From positions 62,001 through 126,000 of the forward strand of contig JBNAIG010000031.1 in the NCBI GenBank assembly GCA_050031985.1: a DNA stretch of 64,000 nt. The letters are read 5' to 3'. The position numbers were made by a program, and so were the translations under genes. The notes below the pieces were generated by a model. It saw nothing but the letters and a program-made list of their open reading frames with translations. It had not been told where the DNA came from and searched no databases. The stretch comes from SZUA-368 sp028533045 (GTDB taxonomy: Bacteria > Spirochaetota > Spirochaetia > DSM-2461). Position 1 is the stretch's first letter. Each line of letters begins with the position of its first letter. Below are positions 31,240 to 40,381 of the stretch, one piece after another.

Positions 31240-34063
31240 ACTTTACTTCTTTTTCGTCCACATTTTGGTTCAGTACATTGCTATAATCGCCCTGAATACC
31301 CACATAGGCCCGCATCTGATCGAGGGTTTTAGGACGGGAGGAATCGTCCATTCTTCCCAGGACAGCATAGATCTGCTGGGGTTCGCTCTTTCCTTTTACC
31401 ATGATTTTATTCATGGGGACTACATGGTAAATCCCTTTAACAAGTTCGAAGGTATCGGTGGAGATAAGGATGTCCGTTCCCATGGGTTTGTTGAGCGGTT
31501 CAATGCGGGAGGCCAGGTTTACCGCGTCGCCTATTACGGTGTATTCCATACGGTCCACCGAACCAATTTGACCGGAAACGACGGGCCCCGTGTTAATACC
31601 ACAGCCGATTTTTATTATCGGCTTTTTGTCGCCGCCGCGGCCCTTGTTAAAGCGAATGAGGGCCTCACGCATGGCCAAAGCACAGTTAATGCAGTTTTCC
31701 GGGTCGTTTCCCAGGGATTTAGGGACACCCCAAAGGCCCATGATCGCATCGCCGATGTACTTGTCCACATGGCCCATATTGTCGTTTACACAGCGGACCA
31801 TTTCTGTCATATATTCATTGAGGAATTCTACTACTTCATCGGGGGAGAGTTTTTCCGAGATAGCCGTGAAGGCACGAATATCGGAGAAAAATATGGTGGC
31901 AACCTTGGTTTCTCCTCCCAATTTCAGCTCGCCCTTGGCTGCCATCTCGGCAACTTCCTTGTTTACGAAACGGCCAAAGGCATCCTTCATTCTTTTCCGT
32001 TCTTCCAGTCCCGTTCCCATGTCTATGAATGCCTGGGTAAGAACACCGGTCTCATCCCGGTTTCGGACTTTAAGTTTTAGAGTATATTGACCTTTTTCTA
32101 TCAATTTTGTTGCAACCATGAGCCGTGCCAGAGGCAGGGTGATGGTTTTTGAGAAAAAGTAGATAAGGAGAATGGCAAGGGAAAGAATGGTCACCATCAA
32201 GTAGAGGTTCTGTCGGAGAATACTGTAGATGGGGCCAAAAATGGCGTCCCTTTTTATTTCTGAAACAAAGAAGAGGCCCCATTCTTTTATCATGGTAAAG
32301 GCGCCGAGCATCTCCGGGGCTTTTTCGCTTTCGGTCAGGGGGCCATCGGGGAAAACTACCTGTTTATAGCCAATTTGCTGATTGGATGTTGAACCGGATT
32401 CACGTACATGGGTGAGTACGGGATGGTCGTTAAAGTCTCCGGGAAGACTGGAGGTTACCAGGGTTTGGTTGGGATGGCCGATGAGCTCTCCCCTGTCGTT
32501 AAGAACAAAGATGGTTCGTGAACCGGTGCTGTTGATTATGTCGTTTAGAAGCTCGGAGGTTTTAACGATAATAATGAGCGGTTTAAGTCGGTTATCCTCT
32601 TCGTCCCAATAGGTGAGAATAACACCGGTAACCGGTTCGTTATTTCGCGAATCGGTAAGGAAAAAAGAGGGGTTAAAAGTGCGGCGGAAGTTTTGGTCTC
32701 CCCGCCAGGCTTCTTCTGTGAGGGAGGAAAAGTTCTCTTCCACCGTGGTATGAATGTACTCATAGCTAAAATACCCCGGGTAACTGAATGTAATATCGCT
32801 GGAGACCAGTTCAAAATAGAGAACATAGGGATAGTCGTTTATGAGGGTTTCTTCCAGGTTTTCCCGGTTGTTGTTAAGAAGGATGCGTAAGGTTTCCCTA
32901 AGTCCGTCAAAGCTTTTTTCCGTATTGGTCGATAGCAAGTCGGCTACGGTAAGACTATTCTGCTCCATCTCGCGGGAGAGGGAATTTTCGAATAGGGAAA
33001 AGGAGATGAATGACATGGTGCTCATGGCGATTACCAGAATGGTGGAGATAATCAGAATCAGTTTAAAGCCAATGGAAAAACGGACTCCCAGTTTACGGCT
33101 GTTTGGCTTTTTGAGGTCCAGTTCTTTCGGGAGATCATCTTCATGGCGGGTTTGCTCGGCAATTCGATCGATTTTTTCCAGGAGTTCCGGCGGGAGGAAG
33201 GGGACTTCCCGAATGATTTCCCGGGAGGACTCGACCGGATTAGGGGCTTCTTCCGCCTTGGGGACTTTAGGGGAGGGAGCTTTTTTTAATACCTTGAGAA
33301 CTTTACCCTGAAGCTTGAGTTCATTGAGGAGAGCTCCCGTTTCTTTGTTTCCCGTGTAAAGAAAATAGAAGGGGAGACGGTTTTGATTCTCCTGATAATT
33401 GTCGTAGGGTAGGTCAAGGGGACCCATCAAGGTCAGTTTATTAGCACGGGAGAGTCGGTCCAGGGCATTAATCGTTCCTTCCAGGCTTTCCTGACGATTC
33501 AAATCAAGGTAGATTAGGCTTCGTCCTTCTTCAGGGCCGGCGCCATCTAAAAAACGGCGGGGAATTTTTAGGGCATGGCTAAAATCTTCATCCTTTCCTA
33601 TGGAGAGGGATTTGACTTCCCAGGGGGCGTTTTCTTTTACGAGCCGTTTCTGAAAGAGCCTCTCTATTTCTTCGATATTGAAGGAAACCGCATCGGCGGA
33701 AAGTACTGTTTCTTGGGTATTCACATAGAGACCGTCTCTTCGGGATTCTTCCAGGTATCGGAAAAGCTTTACTATCCGTTCAATCAGTCTACTTAAAAGG
33801 CGGTATTCTTCCCGAGGAAGGGGGAAGTTGCCCCGTTCAAGTTCTGCGCAGTAGGAAAAGCCAAGTCGGGACATTCGACAGAGGGGGGTAAGGCCCATGA
33901 ACGCTCCCAAGTAGGAGAGTGTACGGAATTCCGCTGCAAGAGGGGTCAGGTCTCCCCTATGGGAGGATTTTATCTTCTTTTGTTCTATCAGGAGGGTGCG
34001 GACATGATGTCCTGCTTCCCGACGCAAGGCAAATTGTTCTTGTTTCTCTAATTCTGTTTTCAC
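31223..34063 (-). CDS. Membrane adenylate cyclase (class III) with periplasmic sensor and Hpt-like N-terminus
   Basis: A 946-residue protein. Residues 38-108 resemble a histidine-phosphotransfer helix bundle, but with Ser50 where the His would be. Residues 110-320 are unassigned and end in a charged linker. TM1 is at 331-357, a dCache-like periplasmic sensor at about 360-615, TM2 at 619-640, and HAMP at 640-690. The class III cyclase domain at about 715-895 has metal ligands Asp728 (FFSDIRAFT) and Asp772 (KYIGDAIMGLWG), adenine-selecting Lys768 and Asp846, and Asn849/Arg853 (GDAVNLASRIE). The Lys/Asp pair indicates ATP, so cAMP is the expected product. The start is GTG 34063. It is the first gene of a five-gene overlapping operon. 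Confidence 0.9.
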   Translation of the reverse strand: MKTELEKQEQFALRREAGHHVRTLLIEQKKIKSSHRGDLTPLAAEFRTLSYLGAFMGLTPLCRMSRLGFSYCAELERGNFPLPREEYRLLSRLIERIVKLFRYLEESRRDGLYVNTQETVLSADAVSFNIEEIERLFQKRLVKENAPWEVKSLSIGKDEDFSHALKIPRRFLDGAGPEEGRSLIYLDLNRQESLEGTINALDRLSRANKLTLMGPLDLPYDNYQENQNRLPFYFLYTGNKETGALLNELKLQGKVLKVLKKAPSPKVPKAEEAPNPVESSREIIREVPFLPPELLEKIDRIAEQTRHEDDLPKELDLKKPNSRKLGVRFSIGFKLILIISTILVIAMSTMSFISFSLFENSLSREMEQNSLTVADLLSTNTEKSFDGLRETLRILLNNNRENLEETLINDYPYVLYFELVSSDITFSYPGYFSYEYIHTTVEENFSSLTEEAWRGDQNFRRTFNPSFFLTDSRNNEPVTGVILTYWDEEDNRLKPLIIIVKTSELLNDIINSTGSRTIFVLNDRGELIGHPNQTLVTSSLPGDFNDHPVLTHVRESGSTSNQQIGYKQVVFPDGPLTESEKAPEMLGAFTMIKEWGLFFVSEIKRDAIFGPIYSILRQNLYLMVTILSLAILLIYFFSKTITLPLARLMVATKLIEKGQYTLKLKVRNRDETGVLTQAFIDMGTGLEERKRMKDAFGRFVNKEVAEMAAKGELKLGGETKVATIFFSDIRAFTAISEKLSPDEVVEFLNEYMTEMVRCVNDNMGHVDKYIGDAIMGLWGVPKSLGNDPENCINCALAMREALIRFNKGRGGDKKPIIKIGCGINTGPVVSGQIGSVDRMEYTVIGDAVNLASRIEPLNKPMGTDILISTDTFELVKGIYHVVPMNKIMVKGKSEPQQIYAVLGRMDDSSRPKTLDQMRAYVGIQGDYSNVLNQNVDEKEVKYEIMD

Positions 34064-34170
34064 TGTGCTACCATGTTGGGAAAAGCCCCATTTCTAGTTA
34101 ATTATCGGCATTGGGAGGGGAAAAATCCATGGCTATGGGAAAAATTGTGATTCCCGGAGAGGGCCTTTAC

Positions 34171-34199
34171 TTGCCTATTGGGAGCACTTATATTATTAT
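34171..34199 (+). promoter_or_regulatory. Candidate alaS promoter; would give a leaderless mRNA
   Basis: TTGCCT (34171-34176), 17-nt spacer, TATTAT (34194-34199), with 7 nt to ATG 34207. This competes with the view that alaS starts upstream at ATG 34129 behind GGGAGGGG. Confidence 0.35.
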
Positions 34200-34206
34200 G
34201 TCACCC

Positions 34207-35994
34207 ATGAAAGCTAACGAACTGAGAAAAAAATACATAAAATTCTTTACCGAACGGGGACATGCTGAGATTTCCGGCAAGTCTCTGATTCCCGAAAATG
34301 ATCCCACCGTTCTTTTTACCACTGCCGGTATGCATCCCCTGGTACCCTATCTTCTGGGCCAGCCCCATCCGGCGGGAAAACGTCTGGTCGACTATCAGAA
34401 GTGTATCCGAACCCAGGATATCGATGCCGTAGGAGACCCTTCCCATCTCACATTTTTTGAAATGCTCGGTAACTGGTCTCTGGGGGATTACTTCAAAAAA
34501 GAATCTATTGCCATGAGCTATGAATTTCTCACTTCTCCCGAATATCTTGGTGCCGATCCGGCCCGCCTTTCCGTAACGGTTTTTGAAGGGGACGATGAAG
34601 TTCCCGCCGACGAAGAGTCCATTGGCTACTGGAAAGAGTGCGGTATTCCGGACGAACGTATATACCGTCTTCCCCGGGAAGATAACTGGTGGGGGCCTGC
34701 GGGAACGACCGGCCCCTGTGGTCCCGACTCGGAAATGTTCCTTGATACGGGCCTGGAGCCCTGTGGTGACGACTGTAAGCCCGGTTGTCACTGTGGTAAA
34801 TACTTTGAAGTATGGAACAACGTTTTTATGCAGTACGATAAGCAGGAAGACGGCAGCTACAACAAGCTGGACGCCCCCTGTGTTGATACGGGTATGGGAC
34901 TGGAAAGAACGGTTACCATGTTGCTGGGAAAAAAGTCAGTCTATGAAACGGAGTTTTTTATTCCCATCATCTCCAAAGTGGAAGAACTGACCGGCAAGAA
35001 GTACGGTGAATCGGAAGAGGTGGACATGTCCATCCGCATTATTTCCGATCACATTAAAGCTTCCTGTATGATCATTGGAGATGAGAGAGGCGTGAGTCCC
35101 TCCAATGTGGGACAGGGCTATGTCCTCCGTCGTCTCCTCAGAAGAGCCGTGCGACACGGTAAGAAGCTCGGTATCGAAGAAAACTTCCTGGTAGAGCTTT
35201 CTCAGGTGGTTCTGGATATGTATGCCGATGTATTTACCGAACTCAAGACCAATGAGTCACGAATCAAGGAAGAGCTGGCCCGTGAAGAAGACCAGTTTAG
35301 AACAACTCTGGAAAAGGGTGAGAAGGAGTTCGAAAAGCTTCTTCCCAATCTTCTTAAGAATCCCAAAAAGGTTGTGAGCGGTAAGGTGGCTTTCCGTCTT
35401 TACGATACCTTTGGCTTCCCCATGGAGTTGACCGAAGATTTGGCTTCGGAAAACGGTATGACCGTAGACCGGGAAGGTTTTGAAGCGGCTTTTAAAAAGC
35501 ATCAGGAAGCTTCCAAGAAGGGAGCGGACAAGGCCTTTAAGGGAGGTCTGGCAGACCATTCCGTTATGACAACCCGTTACCATACGGCGACTCACTTGCT
35601 CCACGAAGCCCTCCGACAGGTACTGGGCGATCATGTGGAGCAGAAAGGTTCCAACCTGAATGCGGAAAGACTTAGATTCGACTTCTCCCATCCCGAGCCC
35701 ATGACCAAAGAAGAGGTTCAGAAGGTAGAGGATTTGGTTAATGAGAGAATCAAGTTGGCCATGCCCATTACCATGAAGGTTATGACCCTGGAAGAGGCGC
35801 AGAACCTCGATGCCCGGGCCCTTTTTGCCGGTAAGTATGACGAACAGGTAAAGGTGTATTTCATGGGAGACTTCTCCATTGAAGTGTGCGGCGGCCCCCA
35901 CGTGGAAAATACTTCCGAACTGGGCGTTTTTAAAATTAAGAAAGAGCAGTCATCCTCCAGAGGCGTTCGAAGAATCCGGGCGGTTCTTGAATAG
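34207..35994 (+). CDS. alaS: Alanyl-tRNA synthetase, short form without C-Ala domain
   Basis: Charges tRNA-Ala. The 595 residues carry the class II core (LIPENDPTVLFTTAGMHPLV; THLTF-type SHLTFFEMLGNWSLGDYF; DTGMGLERT) and the editing domain with zinc motifs HTATH and CGGPH. The protein ends just after the editing domain; the C-Ala/DHHA1 region of the usual 870-residue enzyme is absent, as in Treponema and Borrelia. The family N-terminus (MKANELRKKYIKFF) fits ATG 34207. ATG 34198 and ATG 34129 are also in frame; 34129 has a good Shine-Dalgarno (GGGAGGGG, 8 nt) and would add 26 residues. A terminator follows. Confidence 0.95.
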   Translation: MKANELRKKYIKFFTERGHAEISGKSLIPENDPTVLFTTAGMHPLVPYLLGQPHPAGKRLVDYQKCIRTQDIDAVGDPSHLTFFEMLGNWSLGDYFKKESIAMSYEFLTSPEYLGADPARLSVTVFEGDDEVPADEESIGYWKECGIPDERIYRLPREDNWWGPAGTTGPCGPDSEMFLDTGLEPCGDDCKPGCHCGKYFEVWNNVFMQYDKQEDGSYNKLDAPCVDTGMGLERTVTMLLGKKSVYETEFFIPIISKVEELTGKKYGESEEVDMSIRIISDHIKASCMIIGDERGVSPSNVGQGYVLRRLLRRAVRHGKKLGIEENFLVELSQVVLDMYADVFTELKTNESRIKEELAREEDQFRTTLEKGEKEFEKLLPNLLKNPKKVVSGKVAFRLYDTFGFPMELTEDLASENGMTVDREGFEAAFKKHQEASKKGADKAFKGGLADHSVMTTRYHTATHLLHEALRQVLGDHVEQKGSNLNAERLRFDFSHPEPMTKEEVQKVEDLVNERIKLAMPITMKVMTLEEAQNLDARALFAGKYDEQVKVYFMGDFSIEVCGGPHVENTSELGVFKIKKEQSSSRGVRRIRAVLE

Positions 35995-36010
35995 GACTGA
36001 ATGATTATTC

Positions 36011-36049
36011 AAAAAAGGCTGCCTTTGTTTGACGGGGCAGCCTTTTTTT
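36011..36049 (+). terminator. Rho-independent terminator of alaS
   Basis: Perfect 13-bp stem AAAAAAGGCTGCC (36011-36023) / GGCAGCCTTTTTT (36036-36048), 12-nt loop, T-run to 36049. Confidence 0.92.
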
Positions 36050-36075
36050 AAATCCATATAAACGAGGTGTCATCC

Positions 36076-36876
36076 ATGAAAGTAGAAAGTATAGACCAAG
36101 GCCAGATTTTTGACTGGGGAAAGACTTCTGAGGACTATTCAAAGTACCGTCAGGGATATCCCGCTTCTTTTTATGAGTTATTAAAGGGATTTGGGATAGG
36201 ATTACCGGGCCAAAGAATTCTGGATATCGGAACAGGAACGGGTGAGTTGGCCCTCTCCTTAGCCTCAGGCGGCGCAACCGTAACCGGGATGGACATTGCG
36301 GAGAATCAGATTAAGGCTGCCCGGTCTATGGCCCAGTCCCGTAGGCTGGATATCGATTTTAGGGTTGGTACGGCGGAAGAACTGCCCTTGAACGAAGGGC
36401 CTTTCGATGTTATCACTGCCAGTATGTGCTGGCACTATTTTGATAAGAATAAGGCGGTTCCCCGAATTTACGATCTCCTCTCGCCTTCGGGAAAGCTTCT
36501 TATCTGCAGTATGTATTGGCTTCCCTATGAATGTGAGCTGGCCATGGCTTCGGAGGAACTGGTTAAAAAGTACAATCCCCACTGGGCAGGGGTAGGGTAT
36601 CGGGGATTGGATGAGCCTAAGTGCTACGGCTGGTCAAATGAGCGTTTTCTTCTTTCTACCTTTCATCGTTACCGTGTGGATGTCCCCTATGATATTCCCG
36701 GTTGGCAGGGGCGAATACGGGCTTGCCGGGGAGTCGCCGCCAGTCTCACTCCGGATCAGGTGGAGTCTTTTGACAGGGAGCATGAAGAGTTGTTAAGACG
36801 TCTAAGCCGGGGAACGTTTAACATTACCCATATGATTCGTATTGAAGTTTTTGAAAAAAATAATCCCCAAAATTAG
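36076..36876 (+). CDS. Class I SAM-dependent methyltransferase
   Basis: A 266-residue enzyme with the Rossmann methyltransferase fold. Motif I is RILDIGTGTGELALSLA (about 45-61), the acidic SAM-ribose residue lies in VTGMDIAENQIKAA (about 70-83), and the motif IV-type segment is FDVITASMCWHYFDKNKAV (about 112-130). It belongs to the UbiE/Methyltransf_11 group, whose substrates range from quinones to small molecules; none can be assigned. It starts at ATG 36076 (GAGG 8 nt upstream) rather than the in-frame GTG at 36067, which would remove the Shine-Dalgarno. It follows the alaS terminator and stands alone. Confidence 0.85.
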   Translation: MKVESIDQGQIFDWGKTSEDYSKYRQGYPASFYELLKGFGIGLPGQRILDIGTGTGELALSLASGGATVTGMDIAENQIKAARSMAQSRRLDIDFRVGTAEELPLNEGPFDVITASMCWHYFDKNKAVPRIYDLLSPSGKLLICSMYWLPYECELAMASEELVKKYNPHWAGVGYRGLDEPKCYGWSNERFLLSTFHRYRVDVPYDIPGWQGRIRACRGVAASLTPDQVESFDREHEELLRRLSRGTFNITHMIRIEVFEKNNPQN

Positions 36877-36921
36877 GAGCGTATTTCCAGGTTATGGGGA
36901 TTCTCATATCTGATGCCAGAC

Positions 36922-37284
36922 CTATTTTTCCAGCTTCCCTCTCCATTGTCCAATTCCGCCAAAATTCCAGACGTTGCTGTAACCTTTTCCGGCCAGGGTT
37001 GCTTTGGCCGCCCGGGCCCGTGAGCCGCTTTGGCAATAAAGGACAATTTCACCGTCTTTGGCCGTCTTTTTTAGACTATCGCCCACCGACTCGTAAGGAA
37101 TATTACGGGCCCCGGGAATATGCCCCGAAGCATACTCTCCCGATGTTCTTACATCAATAAGAGTGAAGGCTGAATCGGACTCAATCAGCTTGATCAGCCT
37201 TTTGTATTTAAGCTGACCACCGACAACTTTATAGACATAAAAGGCGGCAATCAAGCCGATGACTAAGGCGTATTGGGTTTCCAT
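36922..37284 (-). CDS. Membrane-anchored single rhodanese domain
   Basis: A 120-residue protein. An N-terminal TM helix (about 4-22) anchors a rhodanese domain (about 25-118) with DVRTSGEYASGHIPGARNIP (CH2A-type loop) and active-site Cys in LYCQSGSRARAA (about 83-94). Rhodaneses carry persulfide sulfur. It starts 9 nt after the CoA-disulfide-reductase gene, so the two share an operon and probably a sulfur-transfer or redox role. Confidence 0.88.
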   Translation of the reverse strand: METQYALVIGLIAAFYVYKVVGGQLKYKRLIKLIESDSAFTLIDVRTSGEYASGHIPGARNIPYESVGDSLKKTAKDGEIVLYCQSGSRARAAKATLAGKGYSNVWNFGGIGQWRGKLEK

Positions 37285-37293
37285 GGGAGCTTC

Positions 37294-39303
37294 CTAAAGT
37301 CCCCGGGACATCATTTGCATAATGCCGCCGCCGTTTGTCAGGTTAGTGAAGCCCGCATCATTCAGGAATCGTACCGCATAGCCGCTTCTGGCTCCGGAGG
37401 CGCAGTAGATGATAAGTTCCCTGTCCTTGGCTCCCAGCTCTTCCATTCGTACGGGGAGTTCGTCCAGAGGAATATTTACGGCCTCCGGGTAGGCTCCCAT
37501 TTCGTACTCTTCCGGGGTCCTTACGTCGACAACAAGCTTTCCTTCCTGCTGGATTTCTACGGCTTCCACCTTTTCCTCAGCTTTGGAAGTACCGCCTTCC
37601 TCATTCAGCTCCTTTTTCTCCAGAGGAGCCAGGCCTACCTGAATTCCCTTAAAGCCAAAGGCTCTTTCGTAGCGCTCCAGGCTGGGGTAACCGCCGGATA
37701 TGTACATCACATCCTCAAATCCTTCAAGAAGCAGGGAGCGAACCACTCGGTGGGCAACTTTACCCGTCTCATCGCAAACTATGATGGGAGTGTCCTTGTC
37801 CAGTTTGTGGATCTGGCTGCTTACTTCCTCGGCGGCAATATTTACCGAACCTTGCACATGGCCTTTTCTGTAAGTAAACACATCCCGGATATCGAGGAAA
37901 AGGCTTCTTTTACCCTCAATTCGTTCTTCCAGTTCAGAGGCTGTAACCACCGGGCTGTAGCCGGAGAGTCTATTTTCCGCTACGAAACCGGCAATGTTGA
38001 CCGGATCGTTGGCCGAACCGAAGGGGGGAGCGTAGGCCAGATCCAGTTCGGAAAGATCTGCTACGGTCAGGCCGCTGTATATCGCTGTGGAAAGGACGTC
38101 CAGTCTTCTGTCAACACCGGCTTCTCCGGAGAGTTGTGCTCCAAGAAGTTTTCCGGTCCCTCTTTCGTAAATCACCATGATGGTCATCATTTTACCGCCG
38201 GGGTAGTAACCCACATGGTTCTCTTTGCGAATAACTACCGATTCTGCCTCAATCCCCGCTTCTCGAGCCTGTTTAAGGTTAATTCCTGTGCTTCCTGCTA
38301 CGGCGTCAAAGAAACGGACAATTGACGTTCCCTGAGAACCTTTGTATTCCATATTCAGTTCTTTAACAGCATTAGTTGCGGCAATTCGGCCCTGTCTGTT
38401 TGCCGGACCGGCCAGGGGAATCCTCACCGTTTTGTTAAGGATTCGGTGGTTGATTTCGGCCATGTCACCGCCGGCATAAATGTGGGGATCGCTTGTCTGG
38501 AGCTGGGGGTTAACCAGAAGACCGCCGGAGGGCCCTAATTCGAGTCCCGTGTCCTTGGCCAGCTGAAGCGTAGGTCTAACTCCTACAGACATAAGGACCA
38601 TATCCGCTTCGATTTCTGTCCCGTCGCCGAGTACAACGCTCTTTTCTTTTATGGCAGTAAGGGCTTTTCCCGCATAAAGGGCCACCGATCGGGCTTCCAT
38701 TTCTTCCTGTATGGACGCAGCAATCTCACCTTCAAGAAGGGGCATAACATGGGGCGCCATTTCTATTACACTCACCGACATGCCCCGCTTTGTCAAGGCT
38801 TCCACCATTTCTAGACCGATAAAACCACCGCCCACAACAACGGCTTTTTTAGGTTCATTATCCTTGATGAAGTTATCGATTCGGTCCATGTCGTTAAGGG
38901 TCCAAAGGGAAAAGACATGGTTATTATCAACTCCTTCCAATCCTGGGATAAAAGGTTTCCCCCCCTGAGCCAGGATGAGTTTGTCATAGGAGTAAACTTC
39001 CTCTTTTCCAGTGGTTTTGTTCCGGGCCTTAACCGTTTTACTCTTTTTATCGATAGAAAGAGCCTCGGTAAGTGTTTTTACTTTTACGTTATACTGGGCA
39101 TGAAAGCTCTCGGGGCTTTGAAGAATTAGTTTACTTCGGGATTTAATATCTCCCGCGATATAGTAGGGAAGGCCACAATTGGCGAAGGATACGTCCTCTC
39201 CCGCTTCCAGTATGGTAATTTCCAGGTTGGGATTCAATCTTCTGGCTCGAGCTGCTGCCGTGGCTCCTACGGCTACTCCGCCTATTATTAACAACTTCTC
39301 CAT
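37294..39303 (-). CDS. CoA-disulfide reductase-like flavoprotein with two C-terminal rhodanese domains
   Basis: A 669-residue protein. The FAD/NAD(P)H oxidoreductase part (1-445) has FAD site IIGGVAVGATAAARAR, single redox Cys43 in SFANCGLPYY (the CoADR/NADH-oxidase type), NAD site VVVGGGFIGLEMVEAL, and YAGGDMAEI. Two rhodanese domains follow: one at about 455-545 with loop VCDETGK, and one at about 580-668 with YCASGARSGYAV. CoADR-RHD enzymes reduce CoA persulfides and polysulfides. One rhodanese is usual, so the second is an addition; the loop of the first rhodanese is unusual. Shine-Dalgarno AAAGGAGA. It is upstream of the single-rhodanese gene. Confidence 0.92.
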   Translation of the reverse strand: MEKLLIIGGVAVGATAAARARRLNPNLEITILEAGEDVSFANCGLPYYIAGDIKSRSKLILQSPESFHAQYNVKVKTLTEALSIDKKSKTVKARNKTTGKEEVYSYDKLILAQGGKPFIPGLEGVDNNHVFSLWTLNDMDRIDNFIKDNEPKKAVVVGGGFIGLEMVEALTKRGMSVSVIEMAPHVMPLLEGEIAASIQEEMEARSVALYAGKALTAIKEKSVVLGDGTEIEADMVLMSVGVRPTLQLAKDTGLELGPSGGLLVNPQLQTSDPHIYAGGDMAEINHRILNKTVRIPLAGPANRQGRIAATNAVKELNMEYKGSQGTSIVRFFDAVAGSTGINLKQAREAGIEAESVVIRKENHVGYYPGGKMMTIMVIYERGTGKLLGAQLSGEAGVDRRLDVLSTAIYSGLTVADLSELDLAYAPPFGSANDPVNIAGFVAENRLSGYSPVVTASELEERIEGKRSLFLDIRDVFTYRKGHVQGSVNIAAEEVSSQIHKLDKDTPIIVCDETGKVAHRVVRSLLLEGFEDVMYISGGYPSLERYERAFGFKGIQVGLAPLEKKELNEEGGTSKAEEKVEAVEIQQEGKLVVDVRTPEEYEMGAYPEAVNIPLDELPVRMEELGAKDRELIIYCASGARSGYAVRFLNDAGFTNLTNGGGIMQMMSRGL

Positions 39304-39391
39304 ATATATCTCCTTTAGGTTTATCTAAGCAATATTAGAAAAGTAATATATAGATTTTTAAAAGTCAAGAAAGAGTTGATTTAACTAAATT

Positions 39392-40381
39392 TTAAGAGAG
39401 ACGGGAGAGGAAATCAAGAATGAGTTTTTCGAACACTTCCGCCTTTTCGGCGTGGACCAGTTCATTCCGCAGGGCCGATGAACCGGGGATGCCTTTGGAG
39501 TAGGCGCAGAGGTGCTTTCGAATCTCCTTGGAGGCTCGCAGTTCATCCAGGTAAGTGAGAGAGTGACGGTACTGTTCAAGGGCTGTATTGAGACGATCGG
39601 CCGCTGTCAAAGGAGCCATCTCTTCTCCTGTCTGGAGAAGATGTCGGGTTTGGCGGAAGATAAAGGGGTTTCCAATGGCTCCCCGAGCAAACATCAGTCC
39701 GGCGCAACCGGTTTCTTCCAGCATACGTTTGGCATCTTGAGGGGTGAAGAGGTCTCCCGAACCAAAAACGGGTACGGGAAGGGTTTCGGTCAATTCTTTT
39801 AGAGGGGCCCAGTCGGCGGTTCCGCTATAGCCCTGGCTTCTGGTGCGTCCGTGAATCGCTACGGCTGCGGCACCGGCATCAACGGCGGCTTCCGCTACTT
39901 CCCTGTAATTGAGGGAATGGGCGTCCCAGCCGGTACGGATTTTTACGGTAACCGGAGTGTCATGACCTGTTTTGAGGGTCTTAACCAGGGAGGCAACCAT
40001 CGAGGGATCTTTCATCAGAGCCGATCCGGCACCGGACTTAATGATTTTAGGGACGGGGCAGCCACAGTTCAGATCAATCAGAGCAGGGGAGTATTTAAGA
40101 ACCTTTTCCACCGACTTTTCCGCCGGTTCCAAAGCCCCGGCAAAGACCTGGATGGCAAATATGTCCTCTCTACTATCTTTTTCCATCATATCCAGGGTCT
40201 TTTTATTATCCCGGAAAACAGCTTCGCAGGAGATCATTTCCGTATAGGTTAGATCCGCATCCCATGAGACGGCTGTCCCCCTGAACGCCCGGTCTGTAAA
40301 ACCGGCTAAAGGGGCGAGAAAAAGATTACCGGCCAGATTCAGCTTGCCAATACTGACCGGTCTGTAGAGGGAATCAGCCAT
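39392..40381 (-). CDS. dus: tRNA-dihydrouridine synthase
   Basis: An FMN enzyme of 329 residues that reduces uridine to dihydrouridine in tRNA D-loops. FMN-barrel start LFLAPLAGFTDRAFR (about 20-34), catalytic Cys108 in LNCGCPVPKI, VKIRTGWD, AIHGRTRSQGYSG, and the phosphate-binding GSGDLFTP/MFARGAIGNPFIF segments are all present. It overlaps the upstream tatD by one base (TAATG), so translation is coupled. It resembles DusB in motif spacing, but the target uridine cannot be set from sequence. Confidence 0.94.
   Translation of the reverse strand: MADSLYRPVSIGKLNLAGNLFLAPLAGFTDRAFRGTAVSWDADLTYTEMISCEAVFRDNKKTLDMMEKDSREDIFAIQVFAGALEPAEKSVEKVLKYSPALIDLNCGCPVPKIIKSGAGSALMKDPSMVASLVKTLKTGHDTPVTVKIRTGWDAHSLNYREVAEAAVDAGAAAVAIHGRTRSQGYSGTADWAPLKELTETLPVPVFGSGDLFTPQDAKRMLEETGCAGLMFARGAIGNPFIFRQTRHLLQTGEEMAPLTAADRLNTALEQYRHSLTYLDELRASKEIRKHLCAYSKGIPGSSALRNELVHAEKAEVFEKLILDFLSRLS

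Noticed and set aside
31211..32080. Plus-strand open frame of 289 codons
   Set aside because: Lies wholly antisense to the conserved cyclase domain, whose catalytic motifs fix the minus-strand frame.
35257..35901. Minus-strand open frame of 214 codons
   Set aside because: Antisense to the alaS editing domain.
37273..38325. Plus-strand open frame of 350 codons
   Set aside because: Antisense to the CoADR-rhodanese gene; no Shine-Dalgarno and no family motifs.
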